The position numbers and the translations under genes were made by a program. Under the pieces are notes generated by a model. The model ran no database searches, was not told where the DNA came from, and was given only the letters and a program-made list of their open reading frames with translations. A DNA stretch of 64,000 nucleotides from CADCWK01 sp965218235 (GTDB taxonomy: Bacteria > Chloroflexota > Chloroflexia > Thermomicrobiales > UBA6265). Where the stretch lies: positions 744,001-808,000 of the forward strand of contig OZ244596.1 of assembly GCA_965218235.1 (NCBI GenBank), given 5' to 3'. The stretch's first letter is position 1. The number at the start of each line of letters is the position of its first letter. This document shows, piece by piece, positions 24,768-33,562 of the stretch.

Positions 24768-25895
24768 GTGAACGCTACGCCACGGAATGACTGTCTTCAG
24801 GCATCACTGAGTCGGCTGGCAACGCGAGAGGAACTGGCGCCGGCCTACGACGTGGTCGTGATCGGCGGCGGCGCGGCCGGACTGAGCGGCGCGATGGCGC
24901 TGGGGCGAGCGCGACGGTCGGTCCTCGTGATCGACGCCGGCGACCCGCGCAACGCTCCGGCCGGACACATTCACAACTACCTCGGCAACGAGGGGCTGCC
25001 GCCGGGCGAGCTCCTGGCGAAGGGACGAGCCGAGGTCGCGCGGTACGGTGTCCGGGTCGTGAGTGGGAGCGTCACCGCCGCCCGCCAATCGACAGGCGAG
25101 GACGATGAGACCGGTCGCGACCGGTTCGTGGTCGCCCTGGCCGATGGTCGCTCGGTCCGGGCCCGGCGGCTGCTGGTCGCGACCGGGCTGACGGACGAGC
25201 TGCCCGACATCCCCGGCCTGGCCGAGCGCTGGGGCCAGGATGTCCTGCACTGCCCCTTCTGCCACGGCTGGGAAGTCCGCGACCAGGCGATCGGCATCCT
25301 CGCGACTGGCCCGATGGCGGCCCACCAGGCATTGCTGTTCCGCCAGCTGAGCGACGACGTGATCCTGTTCCAGCACTCCGGACCCGCCCTGTCCGACGAA
25401 CAGGCCGAACAGCTGGCCACCCGTGGAATCGTCGTCGTCGAGGGCGAGGTCTCGGCCCTGGAGATCGTGGACGACCGGCTCGCTGGGGTCCGGCTGACCT
25501 CTGGGCAGTTCGTCCCGCGCCAGGCCATCGTGGTCGCGCCTCGCTTCGTCGCCCGCTCCGGCGTCCTGGCGAGTCTGGGTCTGGAGATGATCGACATGGA
25601 GGTCGGCGGCCATATCGCCGGGACGTACGTTCCCGCCGAGGCGCGCGGAGCGACATCGAACCCAGGCGTCTGGCTCGCTGGGAACGTCACCGATCCGATG
25701 GCGCAAGTCATCACGTCCGCCGCCGAGGGGCTGGGCGCCGGCGCCGCGATCGTCGCCGACCTGCTCTCGGAGGAGACGGCCCTGGCGGTCGCTGCCCTTC
25801 GCGCCCGGAGTCAGGCGACAGGCGACCCCTTCTCTGGCGCGATGGAAGCCGACATGAGCGAGCGCGTCCTTGCCGGGCGCCAGCACGGCCTGTAA
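24768..25895 (+). CDS. thioredoxin reductase-like FAD/NAD(P) oxidoreductase
   Basis: A 375-residue flavoprotein. VVIGGGAAGLSGAMAL near residue 25 binds FAD, the redox-active pair is CPFC (in HCPFCHGW) near residue 160, and a second nucleotide-binding region follows. The length and the HCPFCHGWE motif match thioredoxin-reductase-like oxidoreductases rather than a classical TrxB, which has CATC. Partner unknown; no thioredoxin gene is adjacent. The GTG start at 24768 follows AGAGGA. The methyltransferase gene begins 76 bases downstream and is probably co-transcribed. Confidence 0.9.
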   Translation: MNATPRNDCLQASLSRLATREELAPAYDVVVIGGGAAGLSGAMALGRARRSVLVIDAGDPRNAPAGHIHNYLGNEGLPPGELLAKGRAEVARYGVRVVSGSVTAARQSTGEDDETGRDRFVVALADGRSVRARRLLVATGLTDELPDIPGLAERWGQDVLHCPFCHGWEVRDQAIGILATGPMAAHQALLFRQLSDDVILFQHSGPALSDEQAEQLATRGIVVVEGEVSALEIVDDRLAGVRLTSGQFVPRQAIVVAPRFVARSGVLASLGLEMIDMEVGGHIAGTYVPAEARGATSNPGVWLAGNVTDPMAQVITSAAEGLGAGAAIVADLLSEETALAVAALRARSQATGDPFSGAMEADMSERVLAGRQHGL

Positions 25896-25971
25896 CGATT
25901 GGCCTGGACATTCCCAGGCCATGAAGGACCCCCCGACGCGCGACGACGCATCTGCACGAAGAGGAACGAAC

Positions 25972-26622
25972 ATGACCGATGAGACACGAGGCGAGAACGG
26001 CAGCGGTCAAGCCGAGGCGTTCTGGGAACGACACTACCAGACGCACGAGCGCGTCTGGAGCGGCCGAGCGAACGCGGTGCTGGTCGATGTCGTCCGGATC
26101 CTGCCTCCAGGCCGGGCCCTGGATCTCGGTGCGGCCGAGGGCGGCGACGCGATCTGGCTGGCCGGGGCGGGTTGGCGCGTGACGGCGGTGGATGTCTCCG
26201 CCACGGCCCTCGAGCGGGCAGCGGCGCGGGCAGCCGCCGCAGGCGTCGCGGATCGCATCGACTTCCAGCGGCACGACCTCACCAAGTCGCTCCCGAGCGG
26301 AACCTTCGACCTGATCTCCGCCCAGTACCTGCACTCGCCGGTCGAGTTTCCACGCGACCGGGTCCTGCGGGACGCGGCCGCGCTGGTGGCTCCCAGCGGA
26401 GTCCTGCTGATCGTCGACCACGCATCGGTAGCACCGTGGTCGTGGAACGCCGACCCGGACACCCGCTTCCCCACTCCCGAGGCGACGCTTGCCGGGCTCG
26501 AACTGAACCCCGATAAGTGGCAGACCAAGCGGCTCGACGCCGCCGAACGCCAGGCCAGCGGCCCGAACGGCGAGATTGCGACCGTCATCGACAACATCAT
26601 CGTGGTCCGACGGCGCCCGTAG
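25972..26622 (+). CDS. class I SAM-dependent methyltransferase (TehB-like)
   Basis: A 216-residue methyltransferase. It opens with FWERHYQTHERVWSGRAN, typical of the group placed near thioredoxin reductase-like genes. Motif I is LDLGAAEGGDAIWLA near residue 45 and motif II is VTAVDVS near 67. The substrate may be a thiol, a metalloid or a small acid. The ATG at 25972 has GAGGA 7 bases upstream. Pairing with the flavin oxidoreductase is a recurrent arrangement in actinobacteria (general knowledge) and suggests redox or metalloid detoxification. Confidence 0.88.
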   Translation: MTDETRGENGSGQAEAFWERHYQTHERVWSGRANAVLVDVVRILPPGRALDLGAAEGGDAIWLAGAGWRVTAVDVSATALERAAARAAAAGVADRIDFQRHDLTKSLPSGTFDLISAQYLHSPVEFPRDRVLRDAAALVAPSGVLLIVDHASVAPWSWNADPDTRFPTPEATLAGLELNPDKWQTKRLDAAERQASGPNGEIATVIDNIIVVRRRP

Positions 26623-26704
26623 CGTGCGCCCATCGACCGTTCGGCCAAGGCTCGCTTCGCATTCTGGCCCGGGATGTCGGGTCTCGTCGGATCGAAGTTG
26701 GTCA

Positions 26705-27331
26705 TCACATTTCGGTCGCGCTTCGCGGCCGGATCCGGACGTGCATCCGCTCGCCCTGGGGGCCGAACAGGGCAAGCACCTCCGTTGGCTCCTCCCCGGG
26801 ATTGCCGATCCAGTGCGGCGTCCGGGTGTCGAACTCAGCGACCTCACCCGCCGTCAGGGTGAGGTCGTGCTCGCCCAGCCGCAGCCGCAGCCTCCCGGAG
26901 AGAACGTAGAACCAGTCATAGCCCTCATGGACCTGCTGCTTGGGGTCCTCGACAGACGTCCGTGGCGGGATGATGATCTTGAAGGCCTGCAGGTCGCCCG
27001 GGCGTCGCGTCAGGGCGATGAAGGTCATCCCGTTGCGGACGACCGGGCGCTCCTGGATGCGGGGATCGGCAATTTGCGGCGCATCGACCAGCTCGTCCAG
27101 CGCGACCTGATACGTCTGCGCGAGCGGGAGCAGCAGTTCCAGTGTCGGTCGCCGCTGCCCGGCCTCCAGTCGCGAGAGGGTGCTAACCGAGATCCCAGTC
27201 GCGCCGGAGATCTGGGCCAGCGTCGCCCCCCGCTCCTGCCGAAGTGCCCGCAGCCGCGGCCCGACCGAGTCGAGCGCAGCGTTCATCGCATCGGTGGGCG
27301 GATCGGGAGAAACATCCCTGTCGTCGCTCAT
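26705..27331 (-). CDS. XRE family regulator with C-terminal cupin
   Basis: A 208-residue transcription factor. The helix-turn-helix is at about residues 24-78, with RLRALRQERGATLAQIS and SVSTLSRLEAGQRRP. The C-terminal cupin (about 110-200) has GYDWFYVLSGRLRLRLGEH and TPHWIGNPG, expected to bind a small effector or metal. Such proteins usually repress nearby or own genes. There is no clear ribosome site before the ATG, and a palindrome lies immediately upstream, hinting at a short-leader or leaderless, self-controlled transcript. Convergent with the methyltransferase gene. Confidence 0.9.
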   Translation of the reverse strand: MSDDRDVSPDPPTDAMNAALDSVGPRLRALRQERGATLAQISGATGISVSTLSRLEAGQRRPTLELLLPLAQTYQVALDELVDAPQIADPRIQERPVVRNGMTFIALTRRPGDLQAFKIIIPPRTSVEDPKQQVHEGYDWFYVLSGRLRLRLGEHDLTLTAGEVAEFDTRTPHWIGNPGEEPTEVLALFGPQGERMHVRIRPRSATEM

Positions 27332-27333
27332 GC

Positions 27334-27346
27334 TGGCAATATGCCA
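27334..27346 (-). promoter_or_regulatory. palindrome abutting the XRE-cupin start codon
   Basis: TGGCAATATGCCA, two perfect 5-base arms around ATA, starts 3 bases before the ATG of the XRE-cupin gene. The position fits an autoregulatory operator. Confidence 0.4.
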
Positions 27347-27448
27347 CACCGGCAAGTTCGTTTGTCAGCAGAGACACCATCCGCTTCGGCTGGCGAGTCG
27401 ATTCGAGAACCCGAACCGCTCAGGACGGCCGGTGGGGCAGCCCTCCGT

Positions 27449-27552
27449 CGTAGCGACATGGCTCTTGCTGCGCTGGCCTCGTCCGCGCCCGACGGGACGA
27501 TATCTGCTGCGGCGACCGAGCTTGCCAGCGAAGCGCTAGCGTCGCCCCTACG
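27449..27552. repeat. degenerate repeat with terminal inverted repeats
   Basis: About 104 bp ending in CGTAGCGAC and GTCGCCCCTACG, an imperfect inverted pair similar to the ends of the elements at 2844 and 21924. Its left 26 bases resemble 13802-13829 beside the deacetylase gene. It occupies most of the 400-base gap upstream of the XRE-cupin gene, where I see no gene. Confidence 0.4.
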
Positions 27553-27734
27553 GCGCGGTTTCGGCAACATTGTCAGGACGGCGAAGCCGTCATGTGGAAG
27601 CCCGTCTCCGGGCGATGAGGAGGAACGACGAATCGAGCCGGGGACGGGTTTGGGGAAGGGACTGCTCAGCAACCAGCCCCTCTCATTTCCGCCACAACAA
27701 TCCGTAAACGCGTCATTCCCTGGCGGAATTGCCC

Positions 27735-29537
27735 TCAGTCCGCCGCAATGTCCCCTTCGCGCCACTGCGTCCGGACCAGCTCGGCGTAGTAGCCATCGGC
27801 GGCGATCAGCTCGTCGTGGGTGCCGCGCTCGATCACCTTGCCGTACTGGAGGACGACGACCTCGTCGGCGTCCCGGATCGTCGTCAGGCGGTGGGCGACG
27901 ACGACCGAGGTCCGGCCGGCCAGCAGCCGGCGCTGGGCGACCTGGAGGGCGAACTCCGTCGTCGTGTCGATGTTGCTGGTCGCCTCGTCCAGGACGAGGA
28001 TGCGCGGGTCGGCCAGCAGCGCCCGGGCGAAGGACAGCAGCTGGCGCTGGCCGGCCGAGAGCCGCCCTCCTCGCTCCTGCAGGTCGGTGTCGTAGCCCTC
28101 GGGCAGCTTCATGACGAACTCATGGGCGCCGACCGCCCGGGCCGCGTCCTCTATCTCGGCGTCGGTCGCGTCGGGCCGGCCGAAGCGGAGATTCTCCCGG
28201 ACCGAGCCGGGGAACAGGAAGGCGTCCTGCAGCACGACGCCGCACTGTCGCCGCAGCGAGGCCTGGGTGATGTCGCGCACATCGTGGCCGTCGACCGAGA
28301 CGCGGCCGTCCCAGACATCGGCGAAGCGCAGCATCAACGAGATGATCGTCGACTTCCCGGCGCCGGTCTCCCCGACCAGCGCCAGCATCCGACCGGTCTG
28401 GACGTCGAGATCGATGCCATGCAGGATCTCCTCGCCGGAGCGGGAGTAGCCGAAGGTGACGTCCTCGAACTGGACGTGGCCCTCGATCCTGGGCAACTCC
28501 TTCGCGCCGGGCTTGTCCTCGACCTCTGGCTCGCTGTCGAGCAGGTCGAAGATCCGCTCCCCGGCCGCCATCCCGGCCTGGAGTAGCGTGTACTGCTGGC
28601 TGAGCTCCCGGATCGGCTGGAAGAAGCGATCGACCAGCGCGATGAAGAAGATCAGGTCGCCAACAGACAGCGACAGGGCGAAGACGAACCGTCCACCGGC
28701 GTAGAGGACCAGGACCGTCGCGATTGACCCGACCGTGATCGCGATCGGAAGCAGGACGGCGCCGAGGCGGGCCGCGTTGACGGCGGCGACGAGGTTGGCG
28801 GCGTTAAGCCCGTCGAACTGGCGGTGTTTGGCGGTCTCCTGCCCGAACGCCTGGACGACCCGGACGCCGTCGATGCTCTCGGCGAGGTCGCCATTGACCG
28901 CGCCGATCGTCCGGCGGGTCGAGCGGTAGGCGTCGACCGAGTAGCGTCGCCAGACCGAGACGACGCCGATCATGATCGGCAGGACGATGAAGGCGAGCAG
29001 CGCCAGTTGCCAGTTGATCGCCAGCATGACGACGATGATCGCCAGGAGCACGAGCAGGTTGGCCGCCAGTCCGACGACGCCGTCGCTGAACAGCTCGTTG
29101 ATGACCGACACGTCGTTCTGGATCCGGGTCATCACCGCGCCGACGCCGCGCCGGTCGGTGTACGAGACGCTCAGCTTCTGAAGGTGGCGGAACATCCTGT
29201 CGCGCAGATCGAAGACGACCCGATTGCCCAGCCATGAGGTGAGATAGGTCTCCGCCCAGTTGCTCAGAAACCGGACGAACAGGACCGTAATCGCGGCGAT
29301 CCCAAGCAGGTTGATGGCGCCCGTCTTGGTGCTCAGATCCGCTCCGGATACATCGTCGACCACCGTCTTGAGTACGTACGGGATGGCGAGGTCGGACAGG
29401 ATCCCGAGAATGACGGCGATCGAGACCAGGATGAGCCGCCGGCGATACGGGACGAGGTACTCGAGCAGGCGACGGGCAATCCGCCCGTCGTAGGCCTTTC
29501 CAAGCAGATCATCCGGGTTGACGTTGGTCGAGACCAT
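27735..29537 (-). CDS. ABC exporter half-transporter, canonical ATPase site
   Basis: A 600-residue protein with six transmembrane helices (residues 30-320) and a C-terminal ATPase. The Walker A is GETGAGKST, the signature LSAGQRQ, the Walker B ILVLDEATSNID with the catalytic Glu, and the H-loop VVVAHRL with His. It is the second gene of a pair, 52 bases after the partner, which lacks the Glu and His. Together they form a heterodimeric exporter of the TM287/288 or BmrCD type for lipids, drugs or peptides; the substrate cannot be told. AGAGGG is about 11 bases before the ATG. Confidence 0.93.
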   Translation of the reverse strand: MVSTNVNPDDLLGKAYDGRIARRLLEYLVPYRRRLILVSIAVILGILSDLAIPYVLKTVVDDVSGADLSTKTGAINLLGIAAITVLFVRFLSNWAETYLTSWLGNRVVFDLRDRMFRHLQKLSVSYTDRRGVGAVMTRIQNDVSVINELFSDGVVGLAANLLVLLAIIVVMLAINWQLALLAFIVLPIMIGVVSVWRRYSVDAYRSTRRTIGAVNGDLAESIDGVRVVQAFGQETAKHRQFDGLNAANLVAAVNAARLGAVLLPIAITVGSIATVLVLYAGGRFVFALSLSVGDLIFFIALVDRFFQPIRELSQQYTLLQAGMAAGERIFDLLDSEPEVEDKPGAKELPRIEGHVQFEDVTFGYSRSGEEILHGIDLDVQTGRMLALVGETGAGKSTIISLMLRFADVWDGRVSVDGHDVRDITQASLRRQCGVVLQDAFLFPGSVRENLRFGRPDATDAEIEDAARAVGAHEFVMKLPEGYDTDLQERGGRLSAGQRQLLSFARALLADPRILVLDEATSNIDTTTEFALQVAQRRLLAGRTSVVVAHRLTTIRDADEVVVLQYGKVIERGTHDELIAADGYYAELVRTQWREGDIAAD

Positions 29538-29589
29538 CTCGGGCGCATCCCTCTGTTGGGTCGGTCGGGGCCGGGAGCCGGTGTCAGGG

Positions 29590-31413
29590 TCAGCTCCGGA
29601 CGGGCGCGGCGGCGGGCTGGCCAGCCCGGACGAGGAGCTCCCGATCGTTGGTCAGCCCACTGGCGGTCGTCCCATCCAGGCTGCGCTGCTGGCTCTGCAG
29701 GTCGTAGAGCCGGCGATAGAACCCGTCCTGCGCGAGCAACTGGTTGTGCGTGCCGCGCTGGGTGATCTCCCCACCCTCCAGTACGAGGATCTCGTCGGCA
29801 TCGCGGACCGAATCGAGCCGCTGGGCGATCACGATGCTGGCCCGGCCTGATCGCAACCGGCGCAGCGCCGTCTGAATCGTCGCCTCCGTCTGGGAATCGA
29901 CGCTGGAGGTCGCGTCGTCGAGGATCAGGACGTGGGGGTTGGTCAGCAGCGCCCGGGCGATCGCGATCCGCTGCCGCTGCCCGCCGGACAGCGAGACACC
30001 GCGCTCTCCCGTCACCGTGTCGTAGCCGTCGGGGAAATGGGAGATGAATTTGTGGGCTCCGGCCGCCATCGCCGCGTCGACGATCTCCTTCCGCGAGGCG
30101 TCCGGCCGGCCGAAGGCGATGTTCTGGTCGATCGGCAGCCCGAAGATGAAGGTCTCCTGGGAGACGGTCGAGACCTCGGCCCGGAGCGAATCGAGCGTCA
30201 CGCCGCGGACATCATGGCCGTCGATGGAGACGCTGCCGCTGTCGACGTCGTAGAACCGGGGCAGGAGCTGGGCGATGGTCGACTTGCCGGACCCGGTCGG
30301 TCCGACCAGCGCGACCGTCTGGCCGGGACGGGCCGTGAAGGTGATGTCCCGAAGGGCCGGCTCGGTGCCCTGCGGGTAGGTAAACGTCACTCCCTCGAAG
30401 CGGACATTGCCGGTGACCGTCGCCTTGTCGAGCGTGACGGCGTCGGGCCGGTCGGCGATCGCGGACGGCTCATCGAGGACTTCGAAGATGCGCTGCCCGG
30501 AGGCGATCGCCCTGGCGATCCGGTTGACGAGGAAGCCAAGCCAGCGGATCGGCTCCGAGGCGATGACCAGGTAGCGGCTGAAGGCGACAAGAACACCGAC
30601 CGTGATCGCGCCGTTGATGACCTGGAGCCCGCCGACCCAGATCACGACGACAGTTCCGACCCCGGACAGCATCACGATCAGGGCGAAGGAGAACGACCAC
30701 TGCCGGCTGGCCCGCAGGTTCCGCTGGAACAGCTGGTTGAGTTCGCCCTCGAACCGGCCAATCTCCTGCTGCTCCTGGGCGAAGGCGCGGACGACTCGCG
30801 TTCCGGCGACGTTCTCCTGTAACTGGGCAGTCATCGCCCCGAACTGCTGCTGGATGCCGGCGAACAGCGGCCGGACGGTGATTCCGAAGCGATAGGTGAA
30901 GAGGATCAGCGGCGGGAAGATCACCATCGACAGGAGCGCGAGCTTCCAGTCCTTCCAGAACAGGATGATCGCGACGAAGATCAGTGTCCCGATCAGGAGC
31001 GGAACCGTCCGGAGCCCAAACATCAGCATGCCGCGGACATTGTTGATGTCGTCCGTCGCCCGGCTCATGAGCTGCCCGGACGAGATCCGGTCGTAGAAGC
31101 TGAAGGGCATCCGCTGGAGGTGGCGATAGAGGTCGTCGCGGATCTTGTAGCCTGCCTGCTCCGAGATCCGCTGGAGCAGGTAGACCCGCGCGAAGGTGAA
31201 CAGACCCTGCAGGACGGACAACCCGAGGTAGAGCAACGCCATCCGCCACAGCCAGGTCGTGTCGCGGGCCGAGATGCCGTTATCGATCGCCGACGCCAGC
31301 ACGAGCGGCAACGCCAGTTGGAACCCCAGCGCGGCGAAGAGGCTCACGTACCCGAAGATCAAGGCGGACCGATAGGGCGTCACATATCGGAGGATGCGGA
31401 TCAGGGTCGGCAC
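29590..31413 (-). CDS. ABC exporter half-transporter, degenerate ATPase site
   Basis: A 607-residue partner of the next gene: six N-terminal helices, then an ATPase domain with Walker A GPTGSGKST and signature LSGGQRQ. The Walker B reads LILDDATSSVD, with Asp in place of the catalytic Glu, and the H-loop has Gln for His (VIAQRLD). This Asp/Gln combination marks the non-catalytic site in heterodimeric exporters. The start is GTG with GGGAGGG 6 bases upstream. The pair is an operon transcribed from about 31.5 kb. Confidence 0.93.
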   Translation of the reverse strand: MPTLIRILRYVTPYRSALIFGYVSLFAALGFQLALPLVLASAIDNGISARDTTWLWRMALLYLGLSVLQGLFTFARVYLLQRISEQAGYKIRDDLYRHLQRMPFSFYDRISSGQLMSRATDDINNVRGMLMFGLRTVPLLIGTLIFVAIILFWKDWKLALLSMVIFPPLILFTYRFGITVRPLFAGIQQQFGAMTAQLQENVAGTRVVRAFAQEQQEIGRFEGELNQLFQRNLRASRQWSFSFALIVMLSGVGTVVVIWVGGLQVINGAITVGVLVAFSRYLVIASEPIRWLGFLVNRIARAIASGQRIFEVLDEPSAIADRPDAVTLDKATVTGNVRFEGVTFTYPQGTEPALRDITFTARPGQTVALVGPTGSGKSTIAQLLPRFYDVDSGSVSIDGHDVRGVTLDSLRAEVSTVSQETFIFGLPIDQNIAFGRPDASRKEIVDAAMAAGAHKFISHFPDGYDTVTGERGVSLSGGQRQRIAIARALLTNPHVLILDDATSSVDSQTEATIQTALRRLRSGRASIVIAQRLDSVRDADEILVLEGGEITQRGTHNQLLAQDGFYRRLYDLQSQQRSLDGTTASGLTNDRELLVRAGQPAAAPVRS

Positions 31414-31665
31414 GCGTGCCCTCCCAAGGGTCTGGTCGACAACGCATCGCGAGCCAACCTGGTGAGGTGAAAGTGGAGCGAGTCCGGCCCGAGGTCATGG
31501 CACCGGACCAGGTGAGCGGTCGAGACGACCGTAATCATGCATCGCCGGCCGTCGGGGTGCGGCAGGGCCCCGAGGGGGCCAGGCTCGTTGCCGGGACCGT
31601 TCAGGGTGGACGGTCGGGCCGGGCGGAATCCAGAACGGAGGCGGGCCAGAATACTCCGTTCAAAA

Positions 31666-31751
31666 GAGCGTTTGTCATCCTACCTATCGGACGACAACCT
31701 GTCCATAGCCGTGGCCGGCCAGATCGCCTGTTTTCCGAATGACAAACGCTC
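31666..31751. repeat. 13-bp perfect inverted repeat spanning 86 bases
   Basis: GAGCGTTTGTCAT at 31666-31678 and its exact complement at 31739-31751, enclosing 60 bases. The right arm ends 5 bases beyond the stop codon of the DUF427 gene. It may be the ends of a miniature element or a long-range hairpin ending that transcript. The rest of the 31414-31756 gap shows no gene. Confidence 0.55.
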
Positions 31752-31756
31752 GGGGC

Positions 31757-32254
31757 CTACCAACCCATCGAGCCGGGAACGCCCTTGAACGGACCGACGA
31801 TGTCCGACGTGACCCAGCCGCCGTAGAAGCCACCTGGTTGCGGCGTGACCTGCTCGCCGTCGATCCGGACAGCATCGAATGGCGCGGCGTAGAAGGCGAG
31901 GTGGTCCCGAAGTGGCTCGAACCCGCGGGACGGGTCCGGGTAGCTCCAGCCAACCCGGTCGAGGAACCGCGTCCCGGAGCGGACCGACCAGTAGCGGGCC
32001 GCGCCTTTCCACTCGCAGTATGAGGACCCGCCGGCCGGCTCGAGCAGGTCCATCCGGATATCCTCGGTCGGGATGTAGTAGACCGGCGGGTGCGAGGTCT
32101 CCAGCACCCGCCAGGCCCGACGGGTGTCGGCGACGGTCTCGTCACCCAGTATGATCTGGATTAGGCGCTCGCTCTGTTCGATCCGGGGCGGGCGGGGGTA
32201 GGCCCAGACGGACTCCTGTCCGGGGCCGGCGACGTCAGGGGTCGGTGGTCGCAT
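31757..32254 (-). CDS. DUF427 domain protein
   Basis: A 165-residue protein. The DUF427 core is clear: VVLETSHPPVYYIP-like segment (VLETSHPPVYYIP here), then SYCEWKGAARYWSV and FYAAPFDAVRIDGE near the end, with a tail VTPQPGGFYGGWVT. The fold is a small beta-rich domain of unknown reaction, widespread in actinobacteria and cyanobacteria. The ATG at 32254 has GAGGA about 10 bases upstream. Divergent from the glycosyltransferase. Confidence 0.88.
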   Translation of the reverse strand: MRPPTPDVAGPGQESVWAYPRPPRIEQSERLIQIILGDETVADTRRAWRVLETSHPPVYYIPTEDIRMDLLEPAGGSSYCEWKGAARYWSVRSGTRFLDRVGWSYPDPSRGFEPLRDHLAFYAAPFDAVRIDGEQVTPQPGGFYGGWVTSDIVGPFKGVPGSMGW

Positions 32255-32394
32255 GGCGGTGGGTTCCTCTCGCCGGCCGGATATCGTCCGCGGCTGACGA
32301 CCGGCTCGCTCCGGTCGATTCGATCGATACGGCGCAAGATCGCCGCCGGGGACGATATCCGGCCGGGTAATCGCCATTCTGGAGGAATGAGAGG

Positions 32395-33510
32395 ATGCGA
32401 ATCGGCCTCAACGCCCGGCTGGTGGGGACCGATCGCACCTACCGCCGTACTGGCATCAGCCGCTACATCGCCAGCCTGATCGAGCATCTCCCAGGAGCGC
32501 TGGGGCCGGACGATGAGCTGATCGTGGTCGGTCGACCGGACCCCACCGACGGCCGGTCACCGCTCGACCGTTTCCGGCAGCACCCGGCCGCCCGAATCGC
32601 CTGGGAGCAGACCGCGCTGCCGCCCTTAGCCCGGCGTGGTCGGTGGGATCTGACCCACAGCCCAGTCAACGTCGCGCCCCTGCTCTCCGCCGGCCGGTCG
32701 GTCGTCACCGTCCACGACCTCGCCTTCGTCACGGCGCCGGAGACGATGCCCGCCGGCCGGCGGCGCTACCTGACCGCACTGACGGATCACTCCGTCCAGC
32801 ACGCCGCCCGAGTGATCGCCGTTTCGGAGAGCACCCGCCGCGACCTCGCGACCTGGTTCGGCGTCGACCCCGGCCGGGTCACCGTCACGCCCCTGGCCGC
32901 CGAGGAGCGCTTTCGCGTCTCCTCACCCGAGGCGCTCGACGTCTTCCGGACACGAAGTGGGCAGGCACGGCCCTACATTCTGAGCGTCGGCACCCGTGAG
33001 CCCCGCAAGAACAGCGCGACGCTGGTCCGGGCGTTTGCCTCGCTCGCCGGCGAGATCCCGCACGACCTCGTCCTCGTCGGTCCCCAAGGCTGGCTCGGCG
33101 GCGAACTGGACGACGCACTGGCGGCACTGCCCGCCCCGGTCCGGGAGCGCGTCCGGCGGACCGGGTTCGTCGATGACGAGGACCTGCCGCTCTGGTACGG
33201 CGCGGCCGACGTCTTCGCCTACCCGGCCCGCTACGAGGGGTTCGGGCTGCCGGTCCTCGAGGCGATGGCCTGCGGGACGCCGGTCGTGACCTCGAACGTC
33301 TCCAGCCTGCCCGAGGTGGCCGGCGACGCGGGGCTGCTGGTCAGCCCGGACGACCCGGCGGCTCTGGCGGGAGCGATCCGCGGCGTCATCGCGAACCACT
33401 CCCTGGCCACGGACCTGAGCCGTCGCGGGCGACAGCGCGCCTCCCTGTTCTCGTGGTCGGCGACCGCCCAGCTGACGGTCGGAGCCTACCGGGCCGCACT
33501 CGGGCGATAA
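32395..33510 (+). CDS. GT4-type glycosyltransferase
   Basis: A 371-residue GT-B fold enzyme. The N-terminal domain opens MRIGLNARLV with TGISRYI; the C-terminal donor domain has ILSVGTREPRKN, then the E-x7-E motif EGFGLPVLE near residue 280. It transfers a sugar from a nucleotide donor to an unknown acceptor (envelope polysaccharide or glycolipid). GGAGG lies 9 bases before the ATG. The 52-base gap to thiL permits co-transcription but no functional link is apparent. Confidence 0.9.
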   Translation: MRIGLNARLVGTDRTYRRTGISRYIASLIEHLPGALGPDDELIVVGRPDPTDGRSPLDRFRQHPAARIAWEQTALPPLARRGRWDLTHSPVNVAPLLSAGRSVVTVHDLAFVTAPETMPAGRRRYLTALTDHSVQHAARVIAVSESTRRDLATWFGVDPGRVTVTPLAAEERFRVSSPEALDVFRTRSGQARPYILSVGTREPRKNSATLVRAFASLAGEIPHDLVLVGPQGWLGGELDDALAALPAPVRERVRRTGFVDDEDLPLWYGAADVFAYPARYEGFGLPVLEAMACGTPVVTSNVSSLPEVAGDAGLLVSPDDPAALAGAIRGVIANHSLATDLSRRGRQRASLFSWSATAQLTVGAYRAALGR

Positions 33511-33562
33511 TCGTCCAGGTCGCTGTGGTTGGCGGTGAAAGCAACAGGGAGGTCAGGCGTCG

